A stretch of DNA of 64,000 bases from Azorhizobium oxalatiphilum. Lineage in GTDB: Bacteria > Pseudomonadota > Alphaproteobacteria > Rhizobiales > Xanthobacteraceae. The stretch is taken from contig NZ_BMCT01000007.1 of NCBI RefSeq assembly GCF_014635325.1, positions 295,548 to 359,547 of the forward strand, written 5' to 3'. Within the stretch, counting starts at the first letter, position 1; each line of letters begins with the position of its first letter. The translations under genes and the position numbers were made by a program. Positions 8,303 through 17,826 of the stretch are shown piece by piece. The notes under the pieces were generated by a model, which saw only the letters and a list, made by a program, of their open reading frames with translations, had not been told where the DNA came from and did no database searches.

Positions 8303-10114
8303 TCAGCCGTTGGGCAGGCGGACGACGAAGCGTGCGCCCAGCACCTTGGCCTCGCTCTCGCCGGCCTCGGCGGGAGCGGTGCGGTTCTCGGCCCAGATCT
8401 GCCCGGCATGGGCCTCGATGATCTGCCGCGAGATGGAGAGGCCGAGGCCGGAATTCTGCCCGAAGCCCTGATGGGGGCGGTCGGTGTAGAAACGCTCGAA
8501 GATGCGGGAGAGGGCGTCCGGCTGGATGCCCGGCCCCTCGTCCTCGACGATGATCTCCGCGCCGGTCTTGGTGCGGCGGCAGAGCACGCTCACCGTGCCG
8601 CCCTCCGGCGAGAAGGAGCGGGCGTTGGAGACGAGATTGTCCACCACCTGCCCGAGGCGCGAGGCGTGGCCGGCGAGGGTGAAGTCGGCGGGCGCGCCCT
8701 GCGCGCGCTCGAAGGCGAGGGTGACGTTGACGCCGTCATCCTCCTTGCGCACGTCCTGCGCCATGCCGACCACCATCTCCAGCAACTGCTTGAGATCGAC
8801 GCTGGCCGCCTCCTGCCGCTGCAGCTCGGCGTCGAGCCGGCTGGCGTCGGAAATGTCGGAGATCAGGCGGTCGAGGCGCTTCACATCGTGCTGGATCACC
8901 TCCATGAGGCGATTGCGCGAATTCTCCGTCTTGGCCAGCGGCAGCGTCTCCACGGCCGAGCGCAGGGAGGTGAGCGGGTTCTTCAGCTCGTGCGAGACGT
9001 CGGCGGCGAAACTCTCGATGGCCTCGATGCGGTTGTAGAGCGAGGAGGTCATGTCGCGCAGGGCGCCGGACAGATGGCCGATCTCGTCGGCGCGGCCGGT
9101 GAAATCGGGGATCTCCACGCGGGTCTTGATGCGTCGACGCACGCGCTCGGCCGCATCCGCCAGCTTGCGCACGGGGTCGGCGATGGTGCCGGCCAGCAGC
9201 ACCGAGAGCAGCACCATGACCACGGCGGCCACGAGGAACACGCGCACGATGACGAAGCGCTCCGCCTCCACCGCCTCGTCGATCTCGCCGCCCTGGGTGG
9301 AGAGCAGCAGCACGCCGAGGATGGCGCGGAAGCGCTGGATGGGCACCGCCACGGACACCACCACCCGGCCGCGATCATCCACGCGCACGGCGCTGGCCTT
9401 CTGGCCGAGCGCGGCGGAGGCGACCTCGGGATAGTCGCGCCCGCTCTGGGGGCCGAGTTCCTTGTAGAGCGGCAGGTCGCCGCGTCCGACCCAGCCCTGC
9501 AGGCCGCGCCATGCACGCTCCAGCAGGCCCGGCGCGGGCTGGGTGGGCGGGGGCAGGTCGAAGCGTAGGATCTCGCCCTTGGAATAGAGCGAACGCGAGT
9601 CCAGCAGCATGATGCCGTCGCGGTCGTAGATGCGCGCGCGGGTGCGGGTCGGGCCCACGAGGCGGCGCAGCACCGGGGCCACGCGCTCGGGATTGATGGG
9701 GAATTCCAGCGGCGCGAACCCCTCTTCCGAGGGGCCGTAGCTCTCGCCCGCCTGCAATTCCAGCAGGCGTTCGGGGTCGATGGTGATGGCGTTGGTTTCC
9801 ACCTGCGCGGAGGCGGCAATCGCACCGGCGATGATCTCGCCCTGCACCAGCAGGCTCTGCACGCGGGCGTCGATGAGGCCGGCGCGGAATTCGGACAGAT
9901 AGAGGATGCCCGAGACGAGCGCGCACAGCCCCGCCAGATTGAGCAGGACGATGCGCCGCGTCAGGCTGGAGAAGCTCTTGAAGGCCACGAAGCGGCGCAC
10001 CCGCCGCAAGGTGGCCAGGATCCCGAGGCCGCGCTTGGGGGTGGCTTCCGGCCCCTGGCCGGCATTGGGACGGTCAGGCCCCCGGCCGGCGATCTGTTCT
10101 GCGGCGTCGGTCAT
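8303..10114 (-). CDS. chvG: Sensor histidine kinase ChvG (BvrS/ExoS family)
   Basis: 603 residues. A cytoplasmic N-terminus of about 50 residues precedes the first membrane helix (RRIVLLNLAGLCALVSGILYL), followed by a periplasmic domain of roughly 200 residues. A second helix (VRVFLVAAVVMVLLSVLLAGTI) leads to HAMP, the phosphoacceptor box SFAADVSHELKNPLTSLRS and an ATPase domain with VEDEGPGIQPDALSRIFERF and GLGLSISRQIIEAH. ChvG senses acid or envelope stress through the periplasmic repressor ExoR in rhizobia; exoR is not in this window. It phosphorylates ChvI, encoded 89 bases upstream on the same strand. The order chvI-chvG-hprK is diagnostic of Hyphomicrobiales. Confidence 0.95.
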   Translation of the reverse strand: MTDAAEQIAGRGPDRPNAGQGPEATPKRGLGILATLRRVRRFVAFKSFSSLTRRIVLLNLAGLCALVSGILYLSEFRAGLIDARVQSLLVQGEIIAGAIAASAQVETNAITIDPERLLELQAGESYGPSEEGFAPLEFPINPERVAPVLRRLVGPTRTRARIYDRDGIMLLDSRSLYSKGEILRFDLPPPTQPAPGLLERAWRGLQGWVGRGDLPLYKELGPQSGRDYPEVASAALGQKASAVRVDDRGRVVVSVAVPIQRFRAILGVLLLSTQGGEIDEAVEAERFVIVRVFLVAAVVMVLLSVLLAGTIADPVRKLADAAERVRRRIKTRVEIPDFTGRADEIGHLSGALRDMTSSLYNRIEAIESFAADVSHELKNPLTSLRSAVETLPLAKTENSRNRLMEVIQHDVKRLDRLISDISDASRLDAELQRQEAASVDLKQLLEMVVGMAQDVRKEDDGVNVTLAFERAQGAPADFTLAGHASRLGQVVDNLVSNARSFSPEGGTVSVLCRRTKTGAEIIVEDEGPGIQPDALSRIFERFYTDRPHQGFGQNSGLGLSISRQIIEAHAGQIWAENRTAPAEAGESEAKVLGARFVVRLPNG

Positions 10115-10203
10115 CAGATGAAGCGCACTCCGCGCTCGCTCCCAGGCTCTGTCAGAGAACGGTCAGCGGTCTGGACGGCGGTGCCATCCAGACCACGCGC
10201 GCC

Positions 10204-10905
10204 TCAGGTTTCCTTGAAGCGATAGCCGACGCCGTACAGCGTCTCGATCATCTCGAAATTGTCGTCGGCCGACTTGAACTTCTTGCGCAGCCGCTTGATG
10301 TGGCTGTCGATGGTGCGGTCGTCCACATAGACCTGGTCGTCATAGGCCGCGTCCATGAGGGCGTTGCGGCTCTTGACCACGCCGGGGCGCTGGGCGAGCG
10401 CCTGCAGGATCAGGAATTCCGTGACGGTGAGGACCACCGGCTCGTTCTTCCAGGTGCAGGTGTGGCGCTCGGGGTCCATGCGCAGCAGGCCGCGCTCCAG
10501 CACCTTGGCGCTGTCGGTCTCGCGCGGGACGGAGCCATCCTTGGCGCCGACGCGGCGCAGGACGGCCTTCACGCGTTCCACCAGCAGGCGCTGGGAGAAG
10601 GGCTTCTTGATGAAGTCGTCGGCGCCCATCTTGAGGCCGAAGAGTTCGTCGATTTCCTCATCCTTGGAGGTGAGGAAGATGACCGGCATGTCGGTCTTCT
10701 GCCGCACACGGCGGAGCAGTTCCATGCCGTCCATGCGGGGCATCTTGATGTCGAAGATGGCGAGATCGGGCGGGTTGGACTTGAAACCGTCCAGCGCCGA
10801 GGCCCCATCCGTGTAGGTGTCGATGCGATAGCCTTCGGCTTCCAGAGCGATGGAAACGGAAGTCAGGATATTGCGGTCGTCATCGACGAGGGCGATCGTG
10901 GGCAT
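10204..10905 (-). CDS. chvI: Response regulator ChvI (OmpR family)
   Basis: 233 residues. Receiver domain with acidic pocket VDDDRN, phospho-Asp52 in [12 protein letters not shown] and the conserved Lys in DDFIKKPF. The C-terminal winged helix ends in the recognition segment [17 protein letters not shown] and VGYRFKET. It is the partner of ChvG and first gene of the leftward cluster. Phospho-ChvI controls envelope, exopolysaccharide and acid-response genes in rhizobia. The 240-base gap to the divergent HugZ-like gene should hold its promoter; I see no certain -10/-35. Confidence 0.96.
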   Translation of the reverse strand: MPTIALVDDDRNILTSVSIALEAEGYRIDTYTDGASALDGFKSNPPDLAIFDIKMPRMDGMELLRRVRQKTDMPVIFLTSKDEEIDELFGLKMGADDFIKKPFSQRLLVERVKAVLRRVGAKDGSVPRETDSAKVLERGLLRMDPERHTCTWKNEPVVLTVTEFLILQALAQRPGVVKSRNALMDAAYDDQVYVDDRTIDSHIKRLRKKFKSADDNFEMIETLYGVGYRFKET

Positions 10906-11145
10906 GGCACCTCTTTCAGGCGTCGGTGTCGGTCAGGATCTCAGCCTCTGCGGTGAAGCCGGTTCGCGTGGCCGAAATGTGACACTGCGCCGATTTATAC
11001 CTGCAAACTAGCTGGAAAAGCTTGAGTCGCCAAATGCCGCACATCTGCAAGGGTTCCAACGTGGCCGCTGCGCGCGGAGGTCATCTTGACAGCGCAGGGG
11101 GCGATCCCGAGACCCTGTGACCGCTTTCGGCGTCAGGAGGGGCTT

Positions 11146-11871
11146 ATGGGTGAGGCAGTAACACGCGCGACGGCATGGATCCGCCGCCTGATGCGGGAGG
11201 CGCGCTTCGCCACCCTCGCCACGCTGGAAGAGACTGGCGCTCCCTACGCCTCCCTCGCCGCCGTGGCCCCCGATGCGGACGGCACGCCTGGGCTTCTGGT
11301 CTCGACTCTGGCCCGCCACACCCAGAACCTCGCCCGTGATGCGCGCGCCTCGCTGCTGCTGGTTTCCGGCGGTGCGGACCCCATGGATTCGCCGCGCGCC
11401 AGCCTGCTGGGCAAGGTGGTGAAGGCCGAGAGCCCGGACCTGCGCCCGCGCTATCTCGCCCGCCACCCCGGCGCCGCCCAGTATGCGGACTTCAAGGACT
11501 TCGCCTTCTACCGGCTGGAGATCGCGGAAGCGCATCTCGTGGAGGGCTTCGGCAAGGTGGTCACGCTGCCGGCCAAGGGGCTGCTGACCGACTGGAGCGG
11601 CGCGGAAGAGGTGCGCGAGAGCGTGGAGGGCGTCATCTCGCACATGAATTCCGACCATGCGGACGCCATCACCCTTTACGCCACCCGCCTGCTGGGCGAG
11701 CCGGAGCGCGAGGGCGGGGACTGGCAGATGCTCGGCCTCGATCCCGAGGGCTGCGAGATCGCGCATGGGGAAAAGGTGCGACGTTTGGACTTCCCGCAGC
11801 GCGTAACCACGCGCACCGCAGTGCGGCAAGTCCTTGTGGAGCTTGTCTCGCAGGCGCGAGAGAAAATGTGA
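11146..11871 (+). CDS. HugZ-family heme-utilisation / FMN-binding split-barrel protein
   Basis: 241 residues from the ATG preceded by AGGAGGGG at a good distance; a frame extension upstream to 11086 lacks such a site. The N-terminal half is a pyridoxamine-phosphate-oxidase-like split barrel (FATLATLEETGAPYASLAAV, then SLLGKVVKAESPDLRPRYL). The C-terminal part is a DUF2470-type domain (EGVISHMNSDHADAITLYA). Proteins with this pair are related to HugZ, which degrades or binds heme, and are often annotated as such without proof. It stands between chvI and pckA as its own unit. Heme or flavin binding is family knowledge, not visible chemistry. Confidence 0.85.
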   Translation: MGEAVTRATAWIRRLMREARFATLATLEETGAPYASLAAVAPDADGTPGLLVSTLARHTQNLARDARASLLLVSGGADPMDSPRASLLGKVVKAESPDLRPRYLARHPGAAQYADFKDFAFYRLEIAEAHLVEGFGKVVTLPAKGLLTDWSGAEEVRESVEGVISHMNSDHADAITLYATRLLGEPEREGGDWQMLGLDPEGCEIAHGEKVRRLDFPQRVTTRTAVRQVLVELVSQAREKM

Positions 11872-11959
11872 TGAATTTTCAAACGATTTGAGTGCGTTCA
11901 AAAGAATAGACACGCGCCTTCACATCGCCTCATCCTGCCTGTCCTTATGTTTTCGGGGG

Positions 11960-12070
11960 AGTCTGGCCCGGCGGAACGCCGCCGGGTTGAAGAACGTTCC
12001 CCTCTCATAAGGCGGAGCCAGCGCTTTGAGGCCTGAGGCCCATGCGATCTGCGCTTTGCAATCCCCACAC
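11960..12070 (+). promoter_or_regulatory. Structured 5' leader upstream of pckA
   Basis: The roughly 235-base gap before pckA contains a strong hairpin, CCCGGCGG-AACG-CCGCCGGG. It is enclosed by a second pairing between GGGGGA upstream and TCCCC downstream, followed by GGCCTGAGGCC. I do not recognise a named riboswitch. It may be an mRNA leader controlling pckA or a promoter-distal hairpin. Confidence 0.4.
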
Positions 12071-12107
12071 GCGCCCATCATGCCGCGCGCTTTAAGGAGG
12101 CATACCC

Positions 12108-13721
12108 GTGATCGAGACCGGACACCGCAACCCGCAGCAAGGCGCTGAGACCTTCGGCCTGAAGAACCTTGCCGGGGTGAACTGGAATTTCACGGAGCCC
12201 CAGCTTTACGAGCACGCCATCGCCAAGGGCGAGGCGCAGCTTGCGGCCGGCGGGGCGCTGGCCGCCAATACCGGCGTGCACACCGGCCGCAGCCCGAAGG
12301 ACAAGTTCGTGGTGCGCGATGCGGCCACGGATGGCGAGGTATGGTGGGACAATAACGGCGCCATCACGCCCGAACAGTTCGAGACGCTCTATCAGGATTT
12401 CCTGAAAGAAGCCGAAGGCAAGACCCTGTTCGCGCAGGATCTCTACGGCGGCGCCGACCCGGCGCATCGCATCTCGGCTCGCGTCTATACGGAATATGCG
12501 TGGCACTCGCTGTTCATCCGCACCATGCTGCGCCGCCCCGAGCGCGCGGAGCTGGATGGCTTCGTCCCGCAGATGACCATCATCGACCTGCCCACCTTCA
12601 AGGCCGATCCGGCCCGGCACGGGGTGCGCTCGGACACCATCATCGCGGTGAACTTCTCCAAGGGCATCGTGCTGATCGGCAACTCGTCCTATGCGGGCGA
12701 GATGAAGAAGTCGGTCTTCACCTTCCTCAACTATCTGCTGCCAGCCAAGGGCGTGATGCCCATGCACTGTTCGGCGAACGTCGGCAAGGATGGCGACGTG
12801 GCGCTGTTCTTCGGCCTCTCCGGCACCGGCAAGACCACGCTCTCCGCCGATCCCGCGCGCACGCTGCTGGGCGATGACGAGCACGGCTGGAGCAAGACCG
12901 GCGTCTTCAATTTCGAGGGCGGCTGCTACGCCAAGACCATCCGCCTCTCCAAGGAAGCCGAGCCGGAAATCTTCGCCGCCTCCGACCGCTTCGGCACCAT
13001 TCTGGAGAACGTCATCCTCGATGAGGTGACGCGCGTTCCCGACTTTGATGACGGGCGGCTCACCGAGAACACCCGCTCGGCCTATCCGCTCGACTTCATC
13101 CCCAATGCCAGCCCCACCGGGCAGGCGGGCATTCCGAAGAATATCGTGATGCTGACGGCGGATGCCTTCGGCGTCATGCCGCCCATCGCCCGGCTGACGC
13201 CGGAGCAGGCCATGTATCACTTCCTCTCCGGCTACACCGCCAAGGTGGCGGGCACGGAGAAGGGCGTGAAGGATCCGGAAGCCACCTTCTCCACCTGCTT
13301 CGGCGCGCCCTTCATGCCGCGCCATCCGTCCGTCTACGGCAATCTGCTGCGGGACCTGATCGCCGAGCACAAGGTGGACTGCTGGCTGGTGAACACCGGC
13401 TGGACCGGCGGCAAGTTCGGCGTGGGCCGGCGCATGCCCATCAAGGTCACGCGCACGCTGCTCACGGCGGCGCTGGACGGCTCGCTGAAGGATGCGGCCT
13501 TCCGCACCGATCCCTATTTTGGCTTCTCGGTGCCGACCTCGGTGCCGGGGGTGGAGCCGCACATCCTCTATCCGTCGAAGACCTGGGCGGACAAGGCGGA
13601 CTTCGACGCCACCGCGCGCAAGCTGGTGGCCATGTTCCAGGAGAACTTTTCGAAGTTCGAGAGCCACGTGGACGCCACCGTCCGTGCCGCCCAGCCACAC
13701 GTCCGCATCGCGGCGGAGTGA
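12108..13721 (+). CDS. pckA: Phosphoenolpyruvate carboxykinase (ATP)
   Basis: 537 residues, normal for the ATP-dependent enzyme. Converts oxaloacetate and ATP to phosphoenolpyruvate, ADP and CO2, the entry step of gluconeogenesis from C4 acids. Visible motifs: [12 protein letters not shown] (residues 57-67), the kinase P-loop [11 protein letters not shown] (236-246), and [17 protein letters not shown] near the C-terminal third. Its position beside chvI and the regulatory PTS is conserved in Hyphomicrobiales, where ChvI has been linked to pckA expression. The GTG start at 12108 has a strong ribosome site (AAGGAGG). A rho-independent terminator follows. Confidence 0.98.
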   Translation: MIETGHRNPQQGAETFGLKNLAGVNWNFTEPQLYEHAIAKGEAQLAAGGALAANTGVHTGRSPKDKFVVRDAATDGEVWWDNNGAITPEQFETLYQDFLKEAEGKTLFAQDLYGGADPAHRISARVYTEYAWHSLFIRTMLRRPERAELDGFVPQMTIIDLPTFKADPARHGVRSDTIIAVNFSKGIVLIGNSSYAGEMKKSVFTFLNYLLPAKGVMPMHCSANVGKDGDVALFFGLSGTGKTTLSADPARTLLGDDEHGWSKTGVFNFEGGCYAKTIRLSKEAEPEIFAASDRFGTILENVILDEVTRVPDFDDGRLTENTRSAYPLDFIPNASPTGQAGIPKNIVMLTADAFGVMPPIARLTPEQAMYHFLSGYTAKVAGTEKGVKDPEATFSTCFGAPFMPRHPSVYGNLLRDLIAEHKVDCWLVNTGWTGGKFGVGRRMPIKVTRTLLTAALDGSLKDAAFRTDPYFGFSVPTSVPGVEPHILYPSKTWADKADFDATARKLVAMFQENFSKFESHVDATVRAAQPHVRIAAE

Positions 13722-13776
13722 TATCTTCAAGGGGCGGGCGATCCTCGCTGTTGCCCGCGTCCACCTTCAGGTTTCA

Positions 13777-13806
13777 CCCTCTCCCGTGCGCGGGGGAGGG
13801 TTTTTT
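13777..13806 (+). terminator. Rho-independent terminator of pckA
   Basis: CCCTCTCCCG-TGCG-CGGGGGAGGG stem (one T/G mismatch) followed by six T. The stem is itself a member of the CCCTCTCCCGC palindrome family that recurs in this gap. Confidence 0.85.
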
Positions 13807-13862
13807 GTGTGTGGGGGCCTGTCCGCGCTCTTCTTACCCAAGTTACCCAAGCTCTTCGATTT

Positions 13863-14059
13863 CCCCTCTCCCGCTTGCGGCAAAGCGGGCTTTGCTCGCT
13901 CTGGCACCTGCCCTCCGATTTCACCCTCTCCCGCTTGCGGGGGAGGGCAGGGAGCGGGCCGCCGCAGGCGGATGTCGCGGCCTAACTCTCTTGTTGTCCT
14001 TCTGAATTCCGGCGCGCCCGTGCCCCCTCCCTAGCCCTCCCCCGCAAGCGGGAGAGGGG
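13863..14059. repeat. Cluster of CCCTCTCCCGCTTGCGG palindromic repeats
   Basis: Three further copies of a GC-rich palindrome in the pckA-MFS gap: 13863-13880 (half copy, followed by a GCAAAG-CGGG-CTTTGC hairpin), 13924-13947 (full, arms CCCTCTCCCGC and GGGGGAGGG) and 14035-14059 (the same 24 bases in reverse orientation). The last two are inverted and could form a long stem. Such elements are common intergenic repeats in Rhizobiales. The rest of the 478-base gap (13722-14199) holds no gene that I can support. Confidence 0.8.
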
Positions 14060-14199
14060 ACCTGTCGTGCTGGTTGGGAGGCCGTGTCGGTTTCCGGGTG
14101 TTGGGGGCAGAAACGAGCCCGTGTCGCTGGGAGGAACCGGCAACCTCCATTCTCGTTGAAGGCGTGCCGCGCCATCGCGGTGCGCCCGAGACATCCCGC

Positions 14200-15468
14200 A
14201 TGTCCCATATCCCCGCCGATGCGTCCCTCATTCCCGAAGCTCCGGCGTCCCCGAAGGCCGGCTCCATCTCCGCCCTCGCGCGGCTGAACTTCTTCCTCGC
14301 CGATGTCCGCGACGGGCTCGGGCCCTTCCTCGGCATCTATCTGGTGGGGCTCGGCTGGCAGGCCGATGCCATCGGCACGGTGATGACTCTGGGCGGCCTT
14401 GCCGGCATGCTCGCCACCACCCCGCTCGGCATGCTGGCCGATGCCACCCGCGCCAAGCGCGCCATGGTGGCGGTGCCTGCGGTGCTCGTGGTGGCGGCCT
14501 CCATTGTCCTGCTGCTCAATCCGACACTGGTAACGGTCGCGGTCTCACAGGTGGCCACCGGCATCGCAGGCGCGGCCATCGGGCCGGCCATTGCGGGCCT
14601 CACCCTCGGCCTCGTGGGGCAGGCGGGGCTCACCCGGCAGCTCGGCCGCAACGAAGCCTGGAACCATGGCGGCAATTTCGCCGCCGCGGGTCTTGCCGGC
14701 CTGTTCGGCTATTTCTACGGGATCACTGCGGTCTTCGTGCTCATGAGCCTGATGGCTGTGGGCTCGCTGCTCATGCTGGTCCGCATCCGCCCCCGCGACA
14801 TCGATCATGATGCGGCACGCGGCCTCGATGCGGCGGAAGCGGGCGAGGGGCACCCCGTGCCCGGCTTCACGACCCTGCTGCGCAACGGCCCGCTGCTGGT
14901 GCTGGCGGTGACGCTCGGCCTGTTCCATCTGGGCAATGCGGCCATGCTGCCGTTGCTGAGCCAGGCAGTGGCGACCTCGGGCGCGTTCGATCCGGCGGCC
15001 TATGCGGCGGGCACCGTGCTGGTGGCGCAGGCGACCATGATCCCCATGGCGCTGCTCGCCGCGCGGCTGGCGGAAACGCGCGGCTATGGTCTCGTGATGG
15101 TGCTGGCGCTGGTGGCCTTGCCGGTGCGTGGGCTGATCGCCGGCTTCTGGCCCGATCCGCTCGCCATGCTGCCCGTGCAGGTGCTGGACGGGGTGGGGGC
15201 GGGGCTGCTGGGCGTGGCGACGCCCGGCCTCGTGGCCCGCATCCTCAAGGGCACGGGCCATGTGAATGCGGGGCTGGGGGCGGTGATGACCGTGCAGGGC
15301 ATCGGCGCGGCGCTGAGCCCGGCCTTCGCCGGGCTGGTGGCGGCGCGCTTCGGCTATGCGCCCGCGTTTCTCTGCCTCGGCGGCGTGGCGGTGGCGGGTC
15401 TGGCCCTGTGGCTGGCCTGCCGACCGGTGGTGCGCGCCGCGTGCGAGGGAAGAGCCGTCAGCGGGTAG
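14200..15468 (+). CDS. MFS transporter
   Basis: 422 residues from the ATG at 14200 (MSHIPADASLIPEAP), chosen because the upstream extension is charged and overlaps repeats. About twelve hydrophobic helices in two halves are visible. The cytoplasmic loop GMLADATRAKRAMVAVPAVL has the MFS motif-A pattern (G-x-L-A-D-x-x-x-x-K/R). Helix 1 has FFLADVRDGLGPFLGIYL, and a central loop of about 30 residues separates the halves. Homologues are annotated as general efflux permeases; the substrate is unknown. Its last 11 bases overlap the convergent small exported protein gene. Confidence 0.88.
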   Translation: MSHIPADASLIPEAPASPKAGSISALARLNFFLADVRDGLGPFLGIYLVGLGWQADAIGTVMTLGGLAGMLATTPLGMLADATRAKRAMVAVPAVLVVAASIVLLLNPTLVTVAVSQVATGIAGAAIGPAIAGLTLGLVGQAGLTRQLGRNEAWNHGGNFAAAGLAGLFGYFYGITAVFVLMSLMAVGSLLMLVRIRPRDIDHDAARGLDAAEAGEGHPVPGFTTLLRNGPLLVLAVTLGLFHLGNAAMLPLLSQAVATSGAFDPAAYAAGTVLVAQATMIPMALLAARLAETRGYGLVMVLALVALPVRGLIAGFWPDPLAMLPVQVLDGVGAGLLGVATPGLVARILKGTGHVNAGLGAVMTVQGIGAALSPAFAGLVAARFGYAPAFLCLGGVAVAGLALWLACRPVVRAACEGRAVSG

Positions 15469-15733
15469 CGGTGCAGCCGGTGTCGAAGTCGGTGGTGCCG
15501 TAATTGCCGGGCTCGAGGAAGCGCAGCGAGGTGGGCATGGGCCCGCCTGGACGGCGGCACAGCGTGGCAGAGGCAGTCTGCACGGGCGCGTCCATGGCCT
15601 TCTCGTAGGCGACGACGGAATCCACCGCCATGGTGCTTTCGGTGACGCCGGGCGCCGCGCGGCCGAGATCCCCGAAGATGGAGGCGCTGCCCGCAACGAC
15701 CAGGGCGCCCAGAATTACAACGTCCAACCGCAT
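15458..15733 (-). CDS. Small exported protein of unknown function
   Basis: 91 residues from the ATG at 15731-15733. The N-terminus MRLDVVILGALVVAGSASIF is a likely signal peptide or anchor. The rest has two Cys (TLCRRPGG and DTGCTATR) that could form a disulfide, and no domain that I recognise. The gene converges with the MFS gene and overlaps its stop by 11 bases. An almost perfect inverted repeat lies about 30 bases upstream of the start, suggesting dedicated regulation. Confidence 0.6.
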   Translation of the reverse strand: MRLDVVILGALVVAGSASIFGDLGRAAPGVTESTMAVDSVVAYEKAMDAPVQTASATLCRRPGGPMPTSLRFLEPGNYGTTDFDTGCTATR

Positions 15734-16221
15734 CACACGCTCCGTCGGCCCCCCGATGAGTTTGTATACTGCATTGCAGCATACTGTATCGCGTCGCACA
15801 ACGCGGCTCAGCTCATGGCTTTTTCGTTTGCCCTGTGCCGGGTGCAGGGCTTGGCCGTACAACCGGGGATGCATGCCGGTGCGTTGCAGCGTATGTTACC
15901 CGCGCGCCGCGCATTGTCGCGGCATGCTGGAACTGCTACAAAGCGTCATGACCCGCTCACCCGTCCATGTCCCGCATCTGCCGATGGCCGCTTTCTGCGC
16001 CTTCGGGCATTTCGCGCGTACGACCATGGACTTCGCCGACGTGCCGGATCACGTCCGCCTGCCGGGCCGCTTCTTCGGGCGCTTTACCTCGTCGGCCCTC
16101 GGCCGACTTTGAGGCTGCGTTCCGGGTGCGCCTTTGCGCCCTGTGTCTTCCTTTTCCCTCGTTCCGACTGATTGCCCCGGCCATTCTGCGCGCGGGGTCC
16201 GTGCTCCTTAGGACAAAACCC
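15734..16221. other. Gap upstream of leuC
   Basis: 488 bases. The left end holds the inverted repeat at 15764. An open frame of 62 codons (15924-16112, starting MLELLQSV) ends in a hairpin GTCGGCC-CTC-GGCCGAC-TTT at 16091-16110. This could be a leader peptide with an attenuator-like hairpin for leuC, but Leu codons are only mildly enriched, so I do not call it a gene. Confidence 0.35.
15764..15784. promoter_or_regulatory. Near-perfect inverted repeat (candidate operator)
   Basis: Arms GTATACTGCA and TGCAGCATAC around a single central T; 9 of 10 positions pair. It lies 31 bases upstream of the small exported protein start (minus strand) and overlaps TATACA, a possible -10. Spacing and symmetry suit a dimeric repressor such as a GntR-type protein; the regulator is unknown. 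Confidence 0.55.
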
Positions 16222-17646
16222 ATGAACGCCCCCGCCAGCGGCCCCAAGACCCTGTACGACAAGATTTTCGACGACCACATCGTCTCCCGGCAGGAGGACG
16301 GCACCTGCCTGCTCTATATCGACCGCCATCTGGTGCATGAAGTGACCAGCCCGCAGGCCTTCGAGGGCCTGCGCGTGGCCGGCCGCAAGGTGCATGCGCC
16401 CACCAAGACGCTGGCGGTGGTGGACCACAACGTGCCCACCTCCGACCGCTCGCAGGGCATCGACGATCCCGAGAGCCGCACGCAGGTGGAGACGTTGGCC
16501 GAGAACACCCGCGATTTCGGCATCGAATATTATAATGAGCACGATATCCGGCAGGGCATCGTGCACGTGATCGGCCCCGAGCAGGGCTTCACGCTGCCGG
16601 GCACCACCATCGTCTGCGGCGACAGCCACACCTCCACCCATGGTGCGTTCGGCGCATTGGCCCATGGCATCGGCACCTCGGAGGTGGAGCATGTGCTCGC
16701 CACCCAGACGCTGATCCAGAAGAAGGGCAAGAACATGCGCGTCACGGTCGACGGCACCCTGCCCGAGGGTGTCGGCGCCAAGGACGTGACGCTGGCCATC
16801 ATCGGCACCATCGGCACCGCCGGCGGCACCGGCTATGTGATCGAATATGCCGGCGAAGCCATTCGCGGCCTCTCCATGGAAGGCCGCATGACGGTCTGCA
16901 ACATGTCCATCGAGGGCGGCGCGCGCGCCGGCATGGTGGCGCCGGATGAGAAGGCCTACGCGTATCTCAAGGGCCGTCCCCGCGCCCCGACGGGTGCCGA
17001 CTGGGACAAGGCGGTCGCCTATTGGGAGACCCTGAAGTCCGACGAAGGCGCTTTCTTCGACCGCGAAGTGCGGCTCGACGGCGCCAACCTGCCGCCCATC
17101 GTGTCGTGGGGCACCAGCCCCGAGGACGTGATCTCGGTCGAGGGCCTCGTTCCCGATCCGGCGGCCATCGAGGATGAGGTGCGCCGGGACGCCAAGCGCC
17201 GCGCGCTGGCCTATATGGGCCTCACCGCCGGCAAGAAGATCACCGACATCACCATCGACCGCGTGTTCATCGGCTCCTGCACCAATGGCCGCATCGAGGA
17301 CATGCGGCAGGCGGCGGCCATCGTGGCCGGCCACAAGGTCAATGCGAATGTGAACGCCATGGTGGTGCCGGGCTCGGGTCTGGTGAAGGCGCAGGCCGAG
17401 GCCGAGGGACTGGACAAGATCTTCCGCGATGCCGGCTTCGACTGGCGTGAGCCGGGCTGCTCCATGTGCCTGGCCATGAATGCGGACCGCCTCGCCCCCG
17501 AGGAGCGCTGCGCCTCCACCTCGAACCGCAATTTCGAGAGCCGTCAGGGTTTCAAGGGCCGCACGCACCTCGTCTCGCCCGCCATGGCGGCGGCGGCGGC
17601 CATCGCCGGCCGCTTCGTGGACGTGCGCAGCTGGCCGAAGGGCTGA
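16222..17646 (+). CDS. leuC: 3-isopropylmalate dehydratase large subunit
   Basis: 474 residues, a normal length for LeuC. With LeuD it isomerises 2-isopropylmalate to 3-isopropylmalate in leucine synthesis. Aconitase-fold [4Fe-4S] ligands are visible: Cys353 in IGSCTNGR and Cys413/Cys416 in [21 protein letters not shown] and [31 protein letters not shown] (shortened here: [13 protein letters not shown]) are active-site segments. The ATG at 16222 begins [19 protein letters not shown], the usual family start; the frame is open further upstream but without homology. A terminator follows directly and leuD lies about 1 kb downstream. Confidence 0.98.
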   Translation: MNAPASGPKTLYDKIFDDHIVSRQEDGTCLLYIDRHLVHEVTSPQAFEGLRVAGRKVHAPTKTLAVVDHNVPTSDRSQGIDDPESRTQVETLAENTRDFGIEYYNEHDIRQGIVHVIGPEQGFTLPGTTIVCGDSHTSTHGAFGALAHGIGTSEVEHVLATQTLIQKKGKNMRVTVDGTLPEGVGAKDVTLAIIGTIGTAGGTGYVIEYAGEAIRGLSMEGRMTVCNMSIEGGARAGMVAPDEKAYAYLKGRPRAPTGADWDKAVAYWETLKSDEGAFFDREVRLDGANLPPIVSWGTSPEDVISVEGLVPDPAAIEDEVRRDAKRRALAYMGLTAGKKITDITIDRVFIGSCTNGRIEDMRQAAAIVAGHKVNANVNAMVVPGSGLVKAQAEAEGLDKIFRDAGFDWREPGCSMCLAMNADRLAPEERCASTSNRNFESRQGFKGRTHLVSPAMAAAAAIAGRFVDVRSWPKG

Positions 17647-17666
17647 GCGCAGGCGCCAAGAACAAA

Positions 17667-17695
17667 AATGGCCGCGGAAAGGTTCCGCGGCCATT
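17667..17695 (+). terminator. Hairpin terminator after leuC
   Basis: Perfect 13-base arms AATGGCCGCGGAA and TTCCGCGGCCATT around AGG, 20 bases after the leuC stop. There is no long T tract, so efficiency is uncertain. It separates leuC from the downstream genes. Confidence 0.7.
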
Positions 17696-17826
17696 GAATG
17701 GTCGGCAATACTTCGGCCGTCATTCAGGTGCGCATGCGGCCACGACGGACAGGGCCGGGCACGCGCAGACCTTTGTTTTCAAAAGGGTCTTTGTCGCCAA
17801 AGGGCTGTTGTCGCCAGATGGCGGTG

